DNA from: Humisphaera borealis
GTDB lineage: Bacteria > Planctomycetota > Phycisphaerae > Tepidisphaerales > Tepidisphaeraceae
Length of the DNA stretch: 64,000 nucleotides
Reading direction: 5' to 3'
Assembly: GCF_015169395.1 (NCBI RefSeq)
Contig: NZ_CP063458.1
Location: 6,820,001-6,884,000, forward strand
Under the pieces are notes generated by a model. It saw only the letters and a program-made list of their open reading frames with translations. It was not told the DNA's origin and ran no database searches. Position numbers and translations under genes: made by a program. Below, in pieces: positions 46,166-54,415 of the stretch. Position 1 is the stretch's first letter. Each line of letters begins with the position of its first letter.

Positions 46166-46782
46166 TAGCCGTGAACCCATACAGTTTCCCCGCGATACAT
46201 GCCTATGAAGGTTGTGTCGTCAATAATTTGAATTATCGCGACCGACTGCTGTAGCAACCCGTATCCCTCGGTCTGGAGGACGCCGATGGGCCTTCTGGCT
46301 ACGGCCAGCCTCCGTTCTCTATCTCGAACTGCTTGGTCTATTTCTCTGGATCGCTCTAGGTTCTTTGTTGTTTCGGCTGCAATGCCAGCCGCCCATCTCG
46401 CTTTTAATGTTGCGTGAGACTGCGCGTCATCAAGCATGGTCCGCCGCGCCGACTCCACGGATTGATCCTTGCTGATCTCCGTCTCTACGAATGCGTTCAG
46501 TGCAGATCGGGCCTCCAAAAGAATCTTGGCGGCCTGAGTCCTCGCTTCATCGCCAGCGTCCCTGAGTTTCTCCAGCTTTGCCTCGGCCACTTCGACTGCC
46601 TTTTTCCGGTCGCGATACTCCGCGCTCGCCGAGACAACTGAAACTACCCTGGCTCGCTCAGTTTGGTATGCAGTGGCGGATTTGCTTGCCCTCGCCGCGG
46701 CGATGCTCATCTCCTCGTACAGCCCGGCGCGTGCGGAAGAGGAGAGCAACGCGATCCCTACTATGAACGCTATCAACTTCAT
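46165..46782 (-). CDS. hypothetical exported protein with coiled-coil region
   Basis: 205 residues from ATG 46782, which gives a clean signal peptide (MKLIAFIVGIALLSSSARA-G). The frame also extends to 47001 and would add a C-x2-C motif (GTCGVCGKTH) and a hydrophobic helix, so a longer membrane form is possible. The mature part is almost wholly alpha-helical and charged (EYRDRKKAVEVAEAKLEKLR; ETTKNLERSREIDQAVRDRE), likely coiled coil. No family recognised. Its stop codon is formed at the IS junction: C from the IS and TA from the target duplication give TAG; without the IS it would be TAA at the same place. It is divergent from the HTH gene. Confidence 0.55.
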   Translation of the reverse strand: MKLIAFIVGIALLSSSARAGLYEEMSIAAARASKSATAYQTERARVVSVVSASAEYRDRKKAVEVAEAKLEKLRDAGDEARTQAAKILLEARSALNAFVETEISKDQSVESARRTMLDDAQSHATLKARWAAGIAAETTKNLERSREIDQAVRDRERRLAVARRPIGVLQTEGYGLLQQSVAIIQIIDDTTFIGMYRGETVWVHG

Positions 46783-47100
46783 ACTTCCCAACCCATTCTT
46801 CCTGCGTGCGCGAACGTACAGGTAGACGATTACCCCGTCGATCGCGAGCCCAATGAAAATCCCGCCGTATCCACTTCCTTTGTCGCTGGCGAGTGGCGCG
46901 ACGTGTGTTTTCCCGCAAACACCACACGTTCCGCCGCCGCTGTTGCAGTAGTGCATGAAGTACATGCGCGGCAGCCCGTGACCCAAGTTGTGCCGCTGCA
47001 AAGCACAGCGGCACGACGATCACCGCCGGGATGATGATGCGTTGCAGCCGCGCGTCCACTTCCACCCCTGTAGTTTCAAGGTGACGGTCATTACTCGGGA

Positions 47101-47118
47101 TGTGAACCATAGTTCACA
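47101..47118. promoter_or_regulatory. palindromic operator candidate
   Basis: TGTGAACCATAGTTCACA: perfect 7-bp arms around CATA, between the divergent exported-protein gene and the HTH gene, 36 bases before the HTH start. Position and symmetry suit autoregulation by the HTH protein. Confidence 0.55.
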
Positions 47119-47153
47119 GACGCCAGCCTAGTCAAGCAATAGCGTGCTGCGGA

Positions 47154-47360
47154 GTGTTGGGTAAAGAGCTCTACAACGCTCGCAAGAAGGCAGCCCTTTC
47201 GCAGGAAGTGGTGGCTGCTCGCGCTGGCATTTCGAGGGAGTACTTGAGCCAGCTCGAAAACGACAAGAAGTCGCCGACCGTTCGAGTGTTCCTGAATCTC
47301 TGTCGCGCGTTGGGCGTTTCGGCTTCGCGTTTGATCGAGAAGCTGGATAAAGCGGGTTAA
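47154..47360 (+). CDS. small XRE/Cro-type HTH regulator
   Basis: 68 residues starting at GTG 47154 (TTG follows at once). The whole protein is one HTH_3 domain: LGKELYNARKKAALSQEVVA, then ARAGISREYLSQLENDKKSP and TVRVFLNLCRALGVSASRLI. No ligand or dimerisation domain is attached. Such short Cro/C-like proteins control their own promoter in phages, islands and restriction systems; no restriction gene is seen here. A palindromic operator candidate lies just upstream. It stands alone: the next gene begins 251 bases later. Confidence 0.85.
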   Translation: MLGKELYNARKKAALSQEVVAARAGISREYLSQLENDKKSPTVRVFLNLCRALGVSASRLIEKLDKAG

Positions 47361-47611
47361 CTGTCAACCATATCGCGACCTCAACGCCTCTCTGGTGCAA
47401 GAGTGAGATATCCCGTTTCTGCCGCACGAAACGCTGTCTAGCCGGCCGCGTCAAAACGTTCATGAGAACCCATCCCCGCCTCGCGCCCTGCCTCGCCAAC
47501 GCGGAATCAAATTTCCTAACAGTGAAATGGCATTTCTTGTATCGGTCGTGTAAAGCTATGGTCGAGAAGCGGTGAGGCTTCGTCCTGTCGGAAACTGTAC
47601 CTGGGGATCTC

Positions 47612-50600
47612 GTGTCGAAATCAGTCGTCGCAGCGGTCCTCGTTTTCCTGCTCTGTGGGTGCGACGGCGAGAAATCGCCGAAACCCGCGGCCAACAGCAA
47701 CGGGACGACTCGTCCAGTACCGGCCACCTCGCCTGCGCGTGTTTCCACTCCGGTGAAGCGTCCAACGCCCCCAATCGGCTTTCGGCCGTCCGCCACCCCC
47801 AATCCATCCTTTCGCTCTCGACTCCTGCCTCCTGCGACGCCTGCCGAGGTTCGCACGGTGGCGATCATCAACGGAACGGGACGCGAGGCTGTCGCCGAGC
47901 CGCTTCCTACGCTGCTGCTGACGGAACTCCAGGCCCAGACGAATCTGCGTCTGGTGGAACGCGATCGCATTGATGCGGCGATGAAGGAACTGTCGCGCTC
48001 GGCGACTGGTGCGAGCGACTCGGCGACGGCACTGAAGCTCGGCAAGCTCATCACCGCCGACGCCTTTGTCATGCTCTCCGTGCCGTCCGTCAATGAGACA
48101 AAGGGCGGCGTCAGGGTTCGCATTGTCGAGGCCCGGGCGGGTCTTCTGCTGGACGAGGGGATGGTCGAAGCGCAGCATCTCAAGGCGCCCCTCGACGCGC
48201 TCGTTGGACGCCTGATGGCCGCTTTCGCCCGCGCGCCCAAACAGGGAGGCAAGACACGTTATGTCGGCCTTCTCGACGTGCGGTCCGAAGAAGTCGGACG
48301 TGCATTGGACGCAACAGCGGGTGACCTGCGGAGCCTCATCAGCGCCGAATTGCGAGCCATGCCTGATGTATTCGTGCTGGAGCGCTCCGACATGGGACGC
48401 CTCGCCGATGAGAGTGCGCTGGCGGAGATTCCGGTCGCGTTGCGCGGTTCATCCACGTTACTGGAAAGCGGCATTCGGAAAGAGGGCACGGACCTGGTCG
48501 TCACGATCCGTAGCAAAAGCTCAGCCGGCGCGGTTGGCGAGGAACGGGTGATCCGCGGGCCCGCCGATGGGTTGGTGAAGTTGCGTCCGCAGTTGGTCGC
48601 GGCGATCGCCCGTCTGCTGTCAATCGCTCCCCCTGTGGTAGAGGCGATCGATCCGCAGCTTGAGGCGTCGGCGTTCAGCGAGCGGTCCCGGCAACTCGCA
48701 TCGCACGGAGCCCTCCGCGCCGCCGCATTGGCCGCCGATGTGGCACTGGCGCTGGACCCCACGCAGGAGCGCCGAAATTTTGCGTACTTGAAGTGGCGCG
48801 CGGCCGCCGATGCGAATCCCGCCTTTGAAATGAATAAGGGATCGAGCACGTACCTTCCAGTTGACGCACCAGCCAGATACGAGGCGGCCATTCGCGCGGC
48901 GGTCCTTCAGATTGCTTCGTTCCACGACTTGGAAGCAACCGTTGCGCAGTCCGGCGACGTCAAAGCCCCCGGCGGTCTTGAGTTCGTGCGTACTGGTCCG
49001 TTGCATCGGTATGCGTCGGCCGCAACCGCCGCTGGTGAGCGGTGGAGTTTACGCGACATTTTTGACAAGAACCTGTCGCTGCAGTTCGATCCCGCTGATG
49101 AAGAAATCCTGAGACAGCGCGAGCGGCTCCGGGAACTCTGCCAGATGAAGTTCGATCGCCTGGTGCGGATCTGCAGGTCGAAGAACTGGTCCACGTCAGA
49201 TCTGCTCGCGGAGAAGCTTTATTCGATCGGCCGATTCTGTGAAACGGACGAAGAAGCGAATCGATGGCTCGCAGACTGTTTGAAGATGCATGCCGCGGAT
49301 GAATGGCGGAAGGACCTGTCTGCCCATGCCGAAGCCGTGTTTTACGTAGCACTGGCAAGTGTCGGAAAGAAGAGTTATCTCCCGTACCGTCGTCCAATCC
49401 CAAGGGTGAATAACGACTTGCTGCTGGGAAGTACCGATCCCAAGGTCAAGCTCGCGGGTCAGGCCGTGGTACTTGATAGCCTGAGCCCTGGTTCCCCGGC
49501 GCAGTTGCAATTGGCGGAATCAATGATCAGGCTGGCGTGGGAAGCGACGCCGGTCGATGAACCGTCAACGGCGCGGATCGTGGCCTATGAGTATTTTGAC
49601 GCGTGGGATTCTCCCATTAAGAAGGCCGTAGAGGTCCTGTCCCGAAACGACGGCGGTAAGCCGGCGAGACGCACGTTCGACGCACTGCTTGCCCACTCGG
49701 CCCAGGAAGGGGATACGACCCGTCTGCTCGCTCACAACATTCTCATTCGCCACTTCGTCTATGCGCTGCGTTCCGACAAGACCGGCTCGCATCTCGACGC
49801 GTTGGAAGCTCAGTTGAGTGCATTCCCGTCGCAGGCATTCGTCGAGGGGAATCGAAAGCATTATTCCGGCCTGATTACCAGCGAACGCAAGTCGCTGAAC
49901 CAACCCGCGCGCACCAACTTCCTTGCGACGGCATTTCAGATCACCCCCGTTCCACTCGATGGGATTGCCGCTCCTTCCAAGCCACATTGGATGGTTGCCG
50001 AGGGGAAAGATTTTCTCATTCTTTGCGAGCAATCCCAGCCCAATTTCGTCAGGCAAAAATGGGCGCTTTGGTCCGTCCCAATCCAAGGGGGCCGCGCCAC
50101 CGCGGTCGCCACCGGCGAAGGTGACCGATGGAGCATCAGAGCGATCAACGGCCATGCGAAGCTTGGCGATACTCACTACTTCGCAACCGCCAAGGGCTTG
50201 CTGGCCGGCAGCGGCGGAAAGCTTCAGTTGCTCACCGACGCCCAGGGATTGCCGGTCACCAATGTTACAAGTATCGCCGTTTTCGGCGGGAGATTGCTTC
50301 TCGGTTTTGAAGGCGGCCTCAGTTGGTACGACCCGGCAAGCCGCACCGCGCAGGCCGTCGCCTCCACAAAGGCAGTCACGATTAAGAACGTGCTGGACGG
50401 GGGTCTCAAGTACACGATCTCGTCACTGGTGGCCGATTCCACCCGCAAGTGCATCTGGGTCGGCGTCACGGGTGGCGAGCGGCACGGGGTCTTTCAGTTC
50501 CTCTCGGACGGCACCCTGAACCGGGTCGTCAAGGCTCAGGACTATTCGGGCGGTCAACTCAACGTGGATGGAGACAGGCTTCTATTTGTGTCTCACTCGG

Positions 50601-50884
50601 GAATCGTCGGATATCGCTTTGCCTCCCGCGACCTTGATCCGCCGATCAAGGTTCAACTCTACGGGAGGAATTCGGCCGCCTCCGGCGTGCAATGGTTGAT
50701 GCTGAACGAAACGACCGTGCTGACTTACGAGCAATGGGCGGGTCCCACGCGGACCTACAGCGACTACGTCGGGCCGCTGATTCGCGTTGAGGGTCGCGTC
50801 TACTTCGCCGCGCCTCGTAATAGGTTCGCTTCGTCAACCACAATCCTGGGCATCGTGGATGTCGCCAAGGCGGGGGCGCCATGA
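47612..50884 (+). CDS. large lipoprotein with CsgG-like N-domain and C-terminal propeller-like region
   Basis: 1090 residues. Type II signal peptide (VAAVLVFLLCGC) marks a probable lipoprotein, followed by a Pro/Thr-rich linker. Residues about 80-200 resemble CsgG (TVAIINGTGREAVAEPLPTL; LRLVERDRIDAAMKELSRS), and a second copy follows at about 205-330 (RYVGLLDVRSEEVG; DVFVLERSDMGRLADES). The middle is helical with no known family. The last 300 residues are short beta repeats (SIAVFGGRLLLGFEGGLSWY; LVADSTRKCIWVGVTGGERH), a likely beta propeller of the two-component-reporter type. It starts a three-gene operon; the next ATG overlaps its TGA. Function unknown. Confidence 0.65.
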   Translation: MSKSVVAAVLVFLLCGCDGEKSPKPAANSNGTTRPVPATSPARVSTPVKRPTPPIGFRPSATPNPSFRSRLLPPATPAEVRTVAIINGTGREAVAEPLPTLLLTELQAQTNLRLVERDRIDAAMKELSRSATGASDSATALKLGKLITADAFVMLSVPSVNETKGGVRVRIVEARAGLLLDEGMVEAQHLKAPLDALVGRLMAAFARAPKQGGKTRYVGLLDVRSEEVGRALDATAGDLRSLISAELRAMPDVFVLERSDMGRLADESALAEIPVALRGSSTLLESGIRKEGTDLVVTIRSKSSAGAVGEERVIRGPADGLVKLRPQLVAAIARLLSIAPPVVEAIDPQLEASAFSERSRQLASHGALRAAALAADVALALDPTQERRNFAYLKWRAAADANPAFEMNKGSSTYLPVDAPARYEAAIRAAVLQIASFHDLEATVAQSGDVKAPGGLEFVRTGPLHRYASAATAAGERWSLRDIFDKNLSLQFDPADEEILRQRERLRELCQMKFDRLVRICRSKNWSTSDLLAEKLYSIGRFCETDEEANRWLADCLKMHAADEWRKDLSAHAEAVFYVALASVGKKSYLPYRRPIPRVNNDLLLGSTDPKVKLAGQAVVLDSLSPGSPAQLQLAESMIRLAWEATPVDEPSTARIVAYEYFDAWDSPIKKAVEVLSRNDGGKPARRTFDALLAHSAQEGDTTRLLAHNILIRHFVYALRSDKTGSHLDALEAQLSAFPSQAFVEGNRKHYSGLITSERKSLNQPARTNFLATAFQITPVPLDGIAAPSKPHWMVAEGKDFLILCEQSQPNFVRQKWALWSVPIQGGRATAVATGEGDRWSIRAINGHAKLGDTHYFATAKGLLAGSGGKLQLLTDAQGLPVTNVTSIAVFGGRLLLGFEGGLSWYDPASRTAQAVASTKAVTIKNVLDGGLKYTISSLVADSTRKCIWVGVTGGERHGVFQFLSDGTLNRVVKAQDYSGGQLNVDGDRLLFVSHSGIVGYRFASRDLDPPIKVQLYGRNSAASGVQWLMLNETTVLTYEQWAGPTRTYSDYVGPLIRVEGRVYFAAPRNRFASSTTILGIVDVAKAGAP

Positions 50885-51924
50885 ACATCCTGGCTCTTTA
50901 CGTTCTGGTGCTCTCACAACAAGGCTTCTGGCTTGGCGGGTCGGATTACGCGATCACGTTCAAACGTACCGACGCCGCCTGGCCCGCTAATACGGAGTCG
51001 ATCGACATCGCCTGGCAGTTGCGACTGGGCGATGAAGTCCTCGCAAGCGGAAAGCTTGCCGCGAAGAAGGACGAGTCGCCTACCGTGCGGCTTGCGGTCC
51101 CCGAAGTGCGAGTCCGCACGGAATTGCGGCTGACACTTTCCGTGTCGGCCGGTGGCAATGCACTGCTGAAAGACCAGCAGAAGGTCGAGGTCTTCCCGCG
51201 ACCGGACAGACAGCGACTGCAGCGCTCGCTTGGCGGGAAACGAATCTGCATTTTGCGGCGCGGAAAGCCGGTCGCCGGCGACGCCGACGAGCGACTTCTG
51301 GCGATGCTGAAGGACAGTGGCGTGGTTTACGAGGTTGTTTCCGACGACACCAAGCTGGCGATCCGATCGCCGGAGATCGTCGTCGTCCTCGCGTCGGCAT
51401 TGCCCGGCGGACTTTGGAAGGACTCTCTCCCGGAACTTGCCGAGACCGGGGTTTCGGTTTTGGTTCTCGAGCAGCGGGTAGCCGCCGAAATTGCCGGCTA
51501 CCCGTTGACGCCACGAAAGACGATCGAGCGGATTGCTGTCACCGAGCGCCATCCGCTGCTTGAAGGCTTTTCGACGCGCGAAATTGAGGCGCTATTATCC
51601 GGCCCCTCGCACCAACCCATTGCGATGCGACTTCCGGCGGACGCGCCGGCGCAGGAAGTCGTATATTGGGCCGTGCCCGGCGGCGGGCCGGCGATGCCGA
51701 TCGACTGTATGATCGCGGTGCGCACCCTGGGCAAGGGACGTATCATCTATAACCAGTTGCCGTGGGAGGATCATGCGGCGGACGCCCGGGCAGTGACCAT
51801 GTTGTTCTCCACGCTGGAGTGGATGGTCACGCCACCCGAGCCGACCCTTCCTCCCAGCGCTCGTCCGCCGCCGGCCGCGACCCGTCCTGTTGAGACCCCG
51901 AACCGAATCGAAATTAAGCGATAG
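50881..51924 (+). CDS. exported protein of unknown function, amidotransferase-like fold possible
   Basis: 347 residues, beginning with an ATGA overlap with the preceding gene. The N-terminus (MNILALYVLVLSQQGFWLGG) could be a short signal sequence. Residues about 15-105 look like a beta-sandwich (IDIAWQLRLGDEVLASGKLA), and about 115-310 alternate strands and helices as in ThuA/GATase1-like domains (KRICILRRGK; VVYEVVSDDTKLAIRSPEIV; RHPLLEGFS; LGKGRIIYNQLPWEDH), without a visible Cys-His-Glu triad. A Pro-rich tail closes it. This resembles the accessory domain found beside planctomycete glycosidases. Probably works with its operon partners at the cell surface. Confidence 0.55.
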   Translation: MNILALYVLVLSQQGFWLGGSDYAITFKRTDAAWPANTESIDIAWQLRLGDEVLASGKLAAKKDESPTVRLAVPEVRVRTELRLTLSVSAGGNALLKDQQKVEVFPRPDRQRLQRSLGGKRICILRRGKPVAGDADERLLAMLKDSGVVYEVVSDDTKLAIRSPEIVVVLASALPGGLWKDSLPELAETGVSVLVLEQRVAAEIAGYPLTPRKTIERIAVTERHPLLEGFSTREIEALLSGPSHQPIAMRLPADAPAQEVVYWAVPGGGPAMPIDCMIAVRTLGKGRIIYNQLPWEDHAADARAVTMLFSTLEWMVTPPEPTLPPSARPPPAATRPVETPNRIEIKR

Positions 51925-51964
51925 CGATTCCAGAATATTGACCTCGTAGAAAGGCCTCGAACCC

Positions 51965-52969
51965 ATGCCATCGCGATTCACAATTCTTCGTGCAACGATC
52001 TCTGGCGCAGTACTGCTCTGCGTCGGACTTGCCAATGCCCGGGCCGCCGATCCCGCGCCGGCCACCAAGCCCGCGCCCAAGCCGGCCGCGATCACCGTCG
52101 CGATCATGGACTTTGACACCGGCGGCAAGACAGATGCCAATCTCGGCAAGCAGATTCCCGACGCACTGGCCGCGATGTTGTCCGACGCGCCGGGCTTTCA
52201 ACTGGTCGATCGATCGGAGATTTCCCGCGTGCTTGCCGAGCAGGCTGCGAGCCTTACCGGGCTCGTCGAAGCGGAGAAGGCGGTGAAGGTCGGCAAGCTT
52301 GTCGGAGCACAGGTGCTGATCGTCGGCAAGGTGTTTCCACTGGATCGAGATACATATGTGACCGCCAAACTCATTGGAACCGAGACATCGATCGTCAAAG
52401 CCGTCATGGCCAAGGGCAAGCCCGACGAGGACATCGGCACGCTTTTGGTCACCGTCGCCGACAAGATCTCCACCACACTCCGCACCCAGGGTCAGGCCCT
52501 CCTCCCAGATGGCGCGGTGGTGGATCCCATTCCAGACCTGAAGAAGCGACTTGCCGGCAAGAAGAAGCCCATCGTGCGTGTAACCGTCACGGAGAAACAT
52601 CAAACGCCGCTACGCTCCAACATCGATCCGGCGGTCGAGACGGAAATTCGCCGCATGCTTATTGAGTGCGGCTTCACGGTACTGGCCGACGATGCCAAAG
52701 ACCGCAAGCCGGACATCACGGTTGGCGGCGAGGCGTTCAGCGAGTTCGGCGCGTTGATCGGCAACCTGATCGCTTGCAGCGCGCGAGTGGAACTCAAGGC
52801 GACTGACGAACGTGCTGGCAAGCTGGTCTTCACGGACCGCGCCGTTACTAGAACCGCGGACATTTCTGAAGCCATTGCCGGCAAGTCGGCGCTACAGAAG
52901 GGCGGCTATCAACTCGGCCTCAAACTTCTTGAACACTTCGCCCAGACGCTGCCGGATGAAAAGCGATAG
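51965..52969 (+). CDS. exported CsgG-like protein
   Basis: 334 residues with a signal peptide (LRATISGAVLLCVGLANARA-A). Residues about 45-180 match the CsgG/FlgO-like pattern: AITVAIMDFDTGGKTDANLG, FQLVDRSEISRVLAEQAASL, VGKLVGAQVLIVGKVFPLDR. The second half (TPLRSNIDPAVETEIRRMLI, then ECGFTVLADDAKDRKPDITV) resembles the LpoB/penicillin-binding-activator-like arrangement that often accompanies CsgG folds. No lipobox is seen. It is 40 bases downstream of the previous gene. CsgG itself is the curli secretion pore, but many CsgG-like proteins are periplasmic and of unknown role; no curli subunit genes are in the window. Confidence 0.7.
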   Translation: MPSRFTILRATISGAVLLCVGLANARAADPAPATKPAPKPAAITVAIMDFDTGGKTDANLGKQIPDALAAMLSDAPGFQLVDRSEISRVLAEQAASLTGLVEAEKAVKVGKLVGAQVLIVGKVFPLDRDTYVTAKLIGTETSIVKAVMAKGKPDEDIGTLLVTVADKISTTLRTQGQALLPDGAVVDPIPDLKKRLAGKKKPIVRVTVTEKHQTPLRSNIDPAVETEIRRMLIECGFTVLADDAKDRKPDITVGGEAFSEFGALIGNLIACSARVELKATDERAGKLVFTDRAVTRTADISEAIAGKSALQKGGYQLGLKLLEHFAQTLPDEKR

Positions 52970-52986
52970 GTGGTGAGTCCGGTTTC

Positions 52987-53019
52987 CTTCTCGTGTCTTT
53001 TGTGTTTTCGTGATTGATC
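52987..53019. repeat. degenerate CACGAA-type repeat arm
   Basis: Read on the minus strand, this is a run of CACGA-AAACA-type units (CACGAAAACACAAAAGACAC). It resembles one arm of the palindromic repeats at 2101 and 16421 in style but has no partner arm here. Confidence 0.35.
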
Positions 53020-53053
53020 TGAATCCCTTGCTGCTCGATCCACCGGAGACCGC

Positions 53054-53166
53054 ATGATGGCCCGCTATTGGCTGCTCGTCGCTCTGGTGACTTACCTTAT
53101 TCCCGCGTCGACCGCGCTGGTATTGGCCTGCTGCCCCGCGCCGCCTTCCGTCCGGCCCGTCGTGAA
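53054..53166 (+). pseudogene. 5' fragment of an exported protein gene (DUF2330-like)
   Basis: GGAG precedes ATG 53054. The frame opens with a signal peptide and the sequence LALVLACCPAPPS-type start (STALVLACCPAPPSVRPVVN), which recalls the N-terminus of planctomycete DUF2330 secreted proteins. After PVVN at about 53166 the frame loses any resemblance and runs into the antisense of the recombinase gene, ending at 53338. No continuation was found on the far side of the recombinase. The gene was probably truncated when the recombinase segment arrived. Confidence 0.45.
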
Positions 53167-53270
53167 CGTCCCCGGGGCGGCATGTTCACCGGGCGGTAAA
53201 CTTGCGTCGCACTACGGAAACGTCTCGCCTCTCAAAGCCAGCGCCTGCCCTCGTAGTGCCGCGAATCAAT

Positions 53271-53864
53271 TCAGGCGGACTTCAAGTACCGATACACCGT
53301 TGGGCGCGTCAGCCCCGTCGCACTGGCCATCGCGGTGATCTTCTCCCCTTCGCGGGCCATTCGCTTGATCGTTCGGACCTGCTCATCCGTGACCGATAGC
53401 CGCCGGCCCTTCTCCGAGCCGCCCCATGTCTTCCCGCGAGCCTTGGCGATCGCCTGGCCCGCGCGAACGCGTTCGGCGCGGACTTCTGTCTCGTATTGTG
53501 CCACCGAAGCCAGCACGTTGGCCATAAGGCGACCAGCGGCGGTGTGCAGGTCGATGCCGTCCTTGATGCTCACGAGGTTCACGCGACGTTCGCCGAGCTC
53601 TTCGAATAGTGCCGTGAGCCCTTTGGCCGTTCTGCCCAGCCGATCAAGGCGCCAGCAGACGATGCGAGACACCTTTCCGAGTCGCAAGTCCTCCATCAAC
53701 TTGCTCCACCCTCGACGCTCCATCGTCTTCCCGGTGAACTGATCGCGGTACCAGCTCGTAGTGTCGCCGCAGGCGTCGGCATACCGCCTGAGATCGGGCT
53801 CCTGGGAGGCGGTATCCTGGGACTTGGTAGAAACCCGGCAGTAGATAGCGGTGTGCTTGGACAT
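53271..53864 (-). CDS. serine recombinase (resolvase/invertase)
   Basis: 197 residues. The catalytic domain begins TAIYCRVSTKSQDTASQEPD with the nucleophile Ser in the CRVSTxxQ motif, and has RIVCWRLDRLGRTAKGLTAL with the D-R-x-x-R motif and GRLMANVLASVAQYETEVRA leading to the E helix. The C-terminus is a resolvase helix-turn-helix (ITAMASATGLTRPTVYRYLK). Length and layout fit the Tn3 resolvase/Hin invertase class. No res site, inverted repeats or transposase of its own were recognised. It probably marks a second mobile segment at the right side of the accessory region. Confidence 0.93.
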   Translation of the reverse strand: MSKHTAIYCRVSTKSQDTASQEPDLRRYADACGDTTSWYRDQFTGKTMERRGWSKLMEDLRLGKVSRIVCWRLDRLGRTAKGLTALFEELGERRVNLVSIKDGIDLHTAAGRLMANVLASVAQYETEVRAERVRAGQAIAKARGKTWGGSEKGRRLSVTDEQVRTIKRMAREGEKITAMASATGLTRPTVYRYLKSA

Positions 53865-53982
53865 GGCAGAATTCTAGCACGCCTCACCCTAGAATGTAAA
53901 CAGTCATTTATAAATCATAGATTACATGTTTGCCCAGTGCTGGCGAGTTCCATTCCTACCGATTCCAACGAATAGTCACCCT

Positions 53983-54273
53983 TTACGCTTTCCCGTGTGT
54001 GCTTCCGGTAGACATGGCGCTTTCTGGCGCGGCCAGCCAAATGAGATCGCCGTCGCGCGATGCGTTCATGTGTCTGACGCCCGAAGCGCCGTCCTTCCAC
54101 CCGACCGCCTCTATCCCCCTGCAATCCCGATGGCGGCAAAGCTCCTGACCACCCACCAAGTCGGCCGCAAATTCCAGCGCAGTTCGCCAGTCGCGGCTGG
54201 CCGGTTCGGCGGCATGCAATGTGCCGGATGTGGCACAAAGAAGCATCAGTAAAAAGCATAAACGCGTTCTCAT
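53983..54273 (-). CDS. small predicted secreted protein
   Basis: 96 residues from ATG 54273. It has a convincing signal peptide (MRTRLCFLLMLLCATSGTLHA-A) and a short mature part with two close cysteines (GGQELCRHRDCRGIEAVGWK). No family is recognised. There is no clear ribosome site, and an in-frame ATG eight codons upstream gives no improvement. It is 118 bases before the recombinase gene on the same strand. Both a real small exported protein and a chance frame remain possible; the signal peptide is the main support. Confidence 0.4.
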   Translation of the reverse strand: MRTRLCFLLMLLCATSGTLHAAEPASRDWRTALEFAADLVGGQELCRHRDCRGIEAVGWKDGASGVRHMNASRDGDLIWLAAPESAMSTGSTHGKA

Positions 54274-54415
54274 GGCAGGTGGATCGCAAGTGGCCATCGG
54301 TCCTCAAACTCATACATCCGCGGTTGCAGCTTGAGTTTTTTGCAGAAAGAAAACGCCCAACATACGTGATGCTGTCGCAGACGCACGCCACGCGCCCGGC
54401 CTTCTCGATTGAAGG

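Noticed and set aside
47128-48252. Minus-strand frame of 374 codons opposite the HTH gene and the start of the 1090-residue gene
   Set aside because: Ser/Arg-rich low-information composition and conflict with two better genes.
42730-54000. Second copy of the tRNA-Gly 3' end as attR
   Set aside because: No stretch of about 15 or more bases matching the T arm and acceptor was found by reading; a short core could still have been missed.
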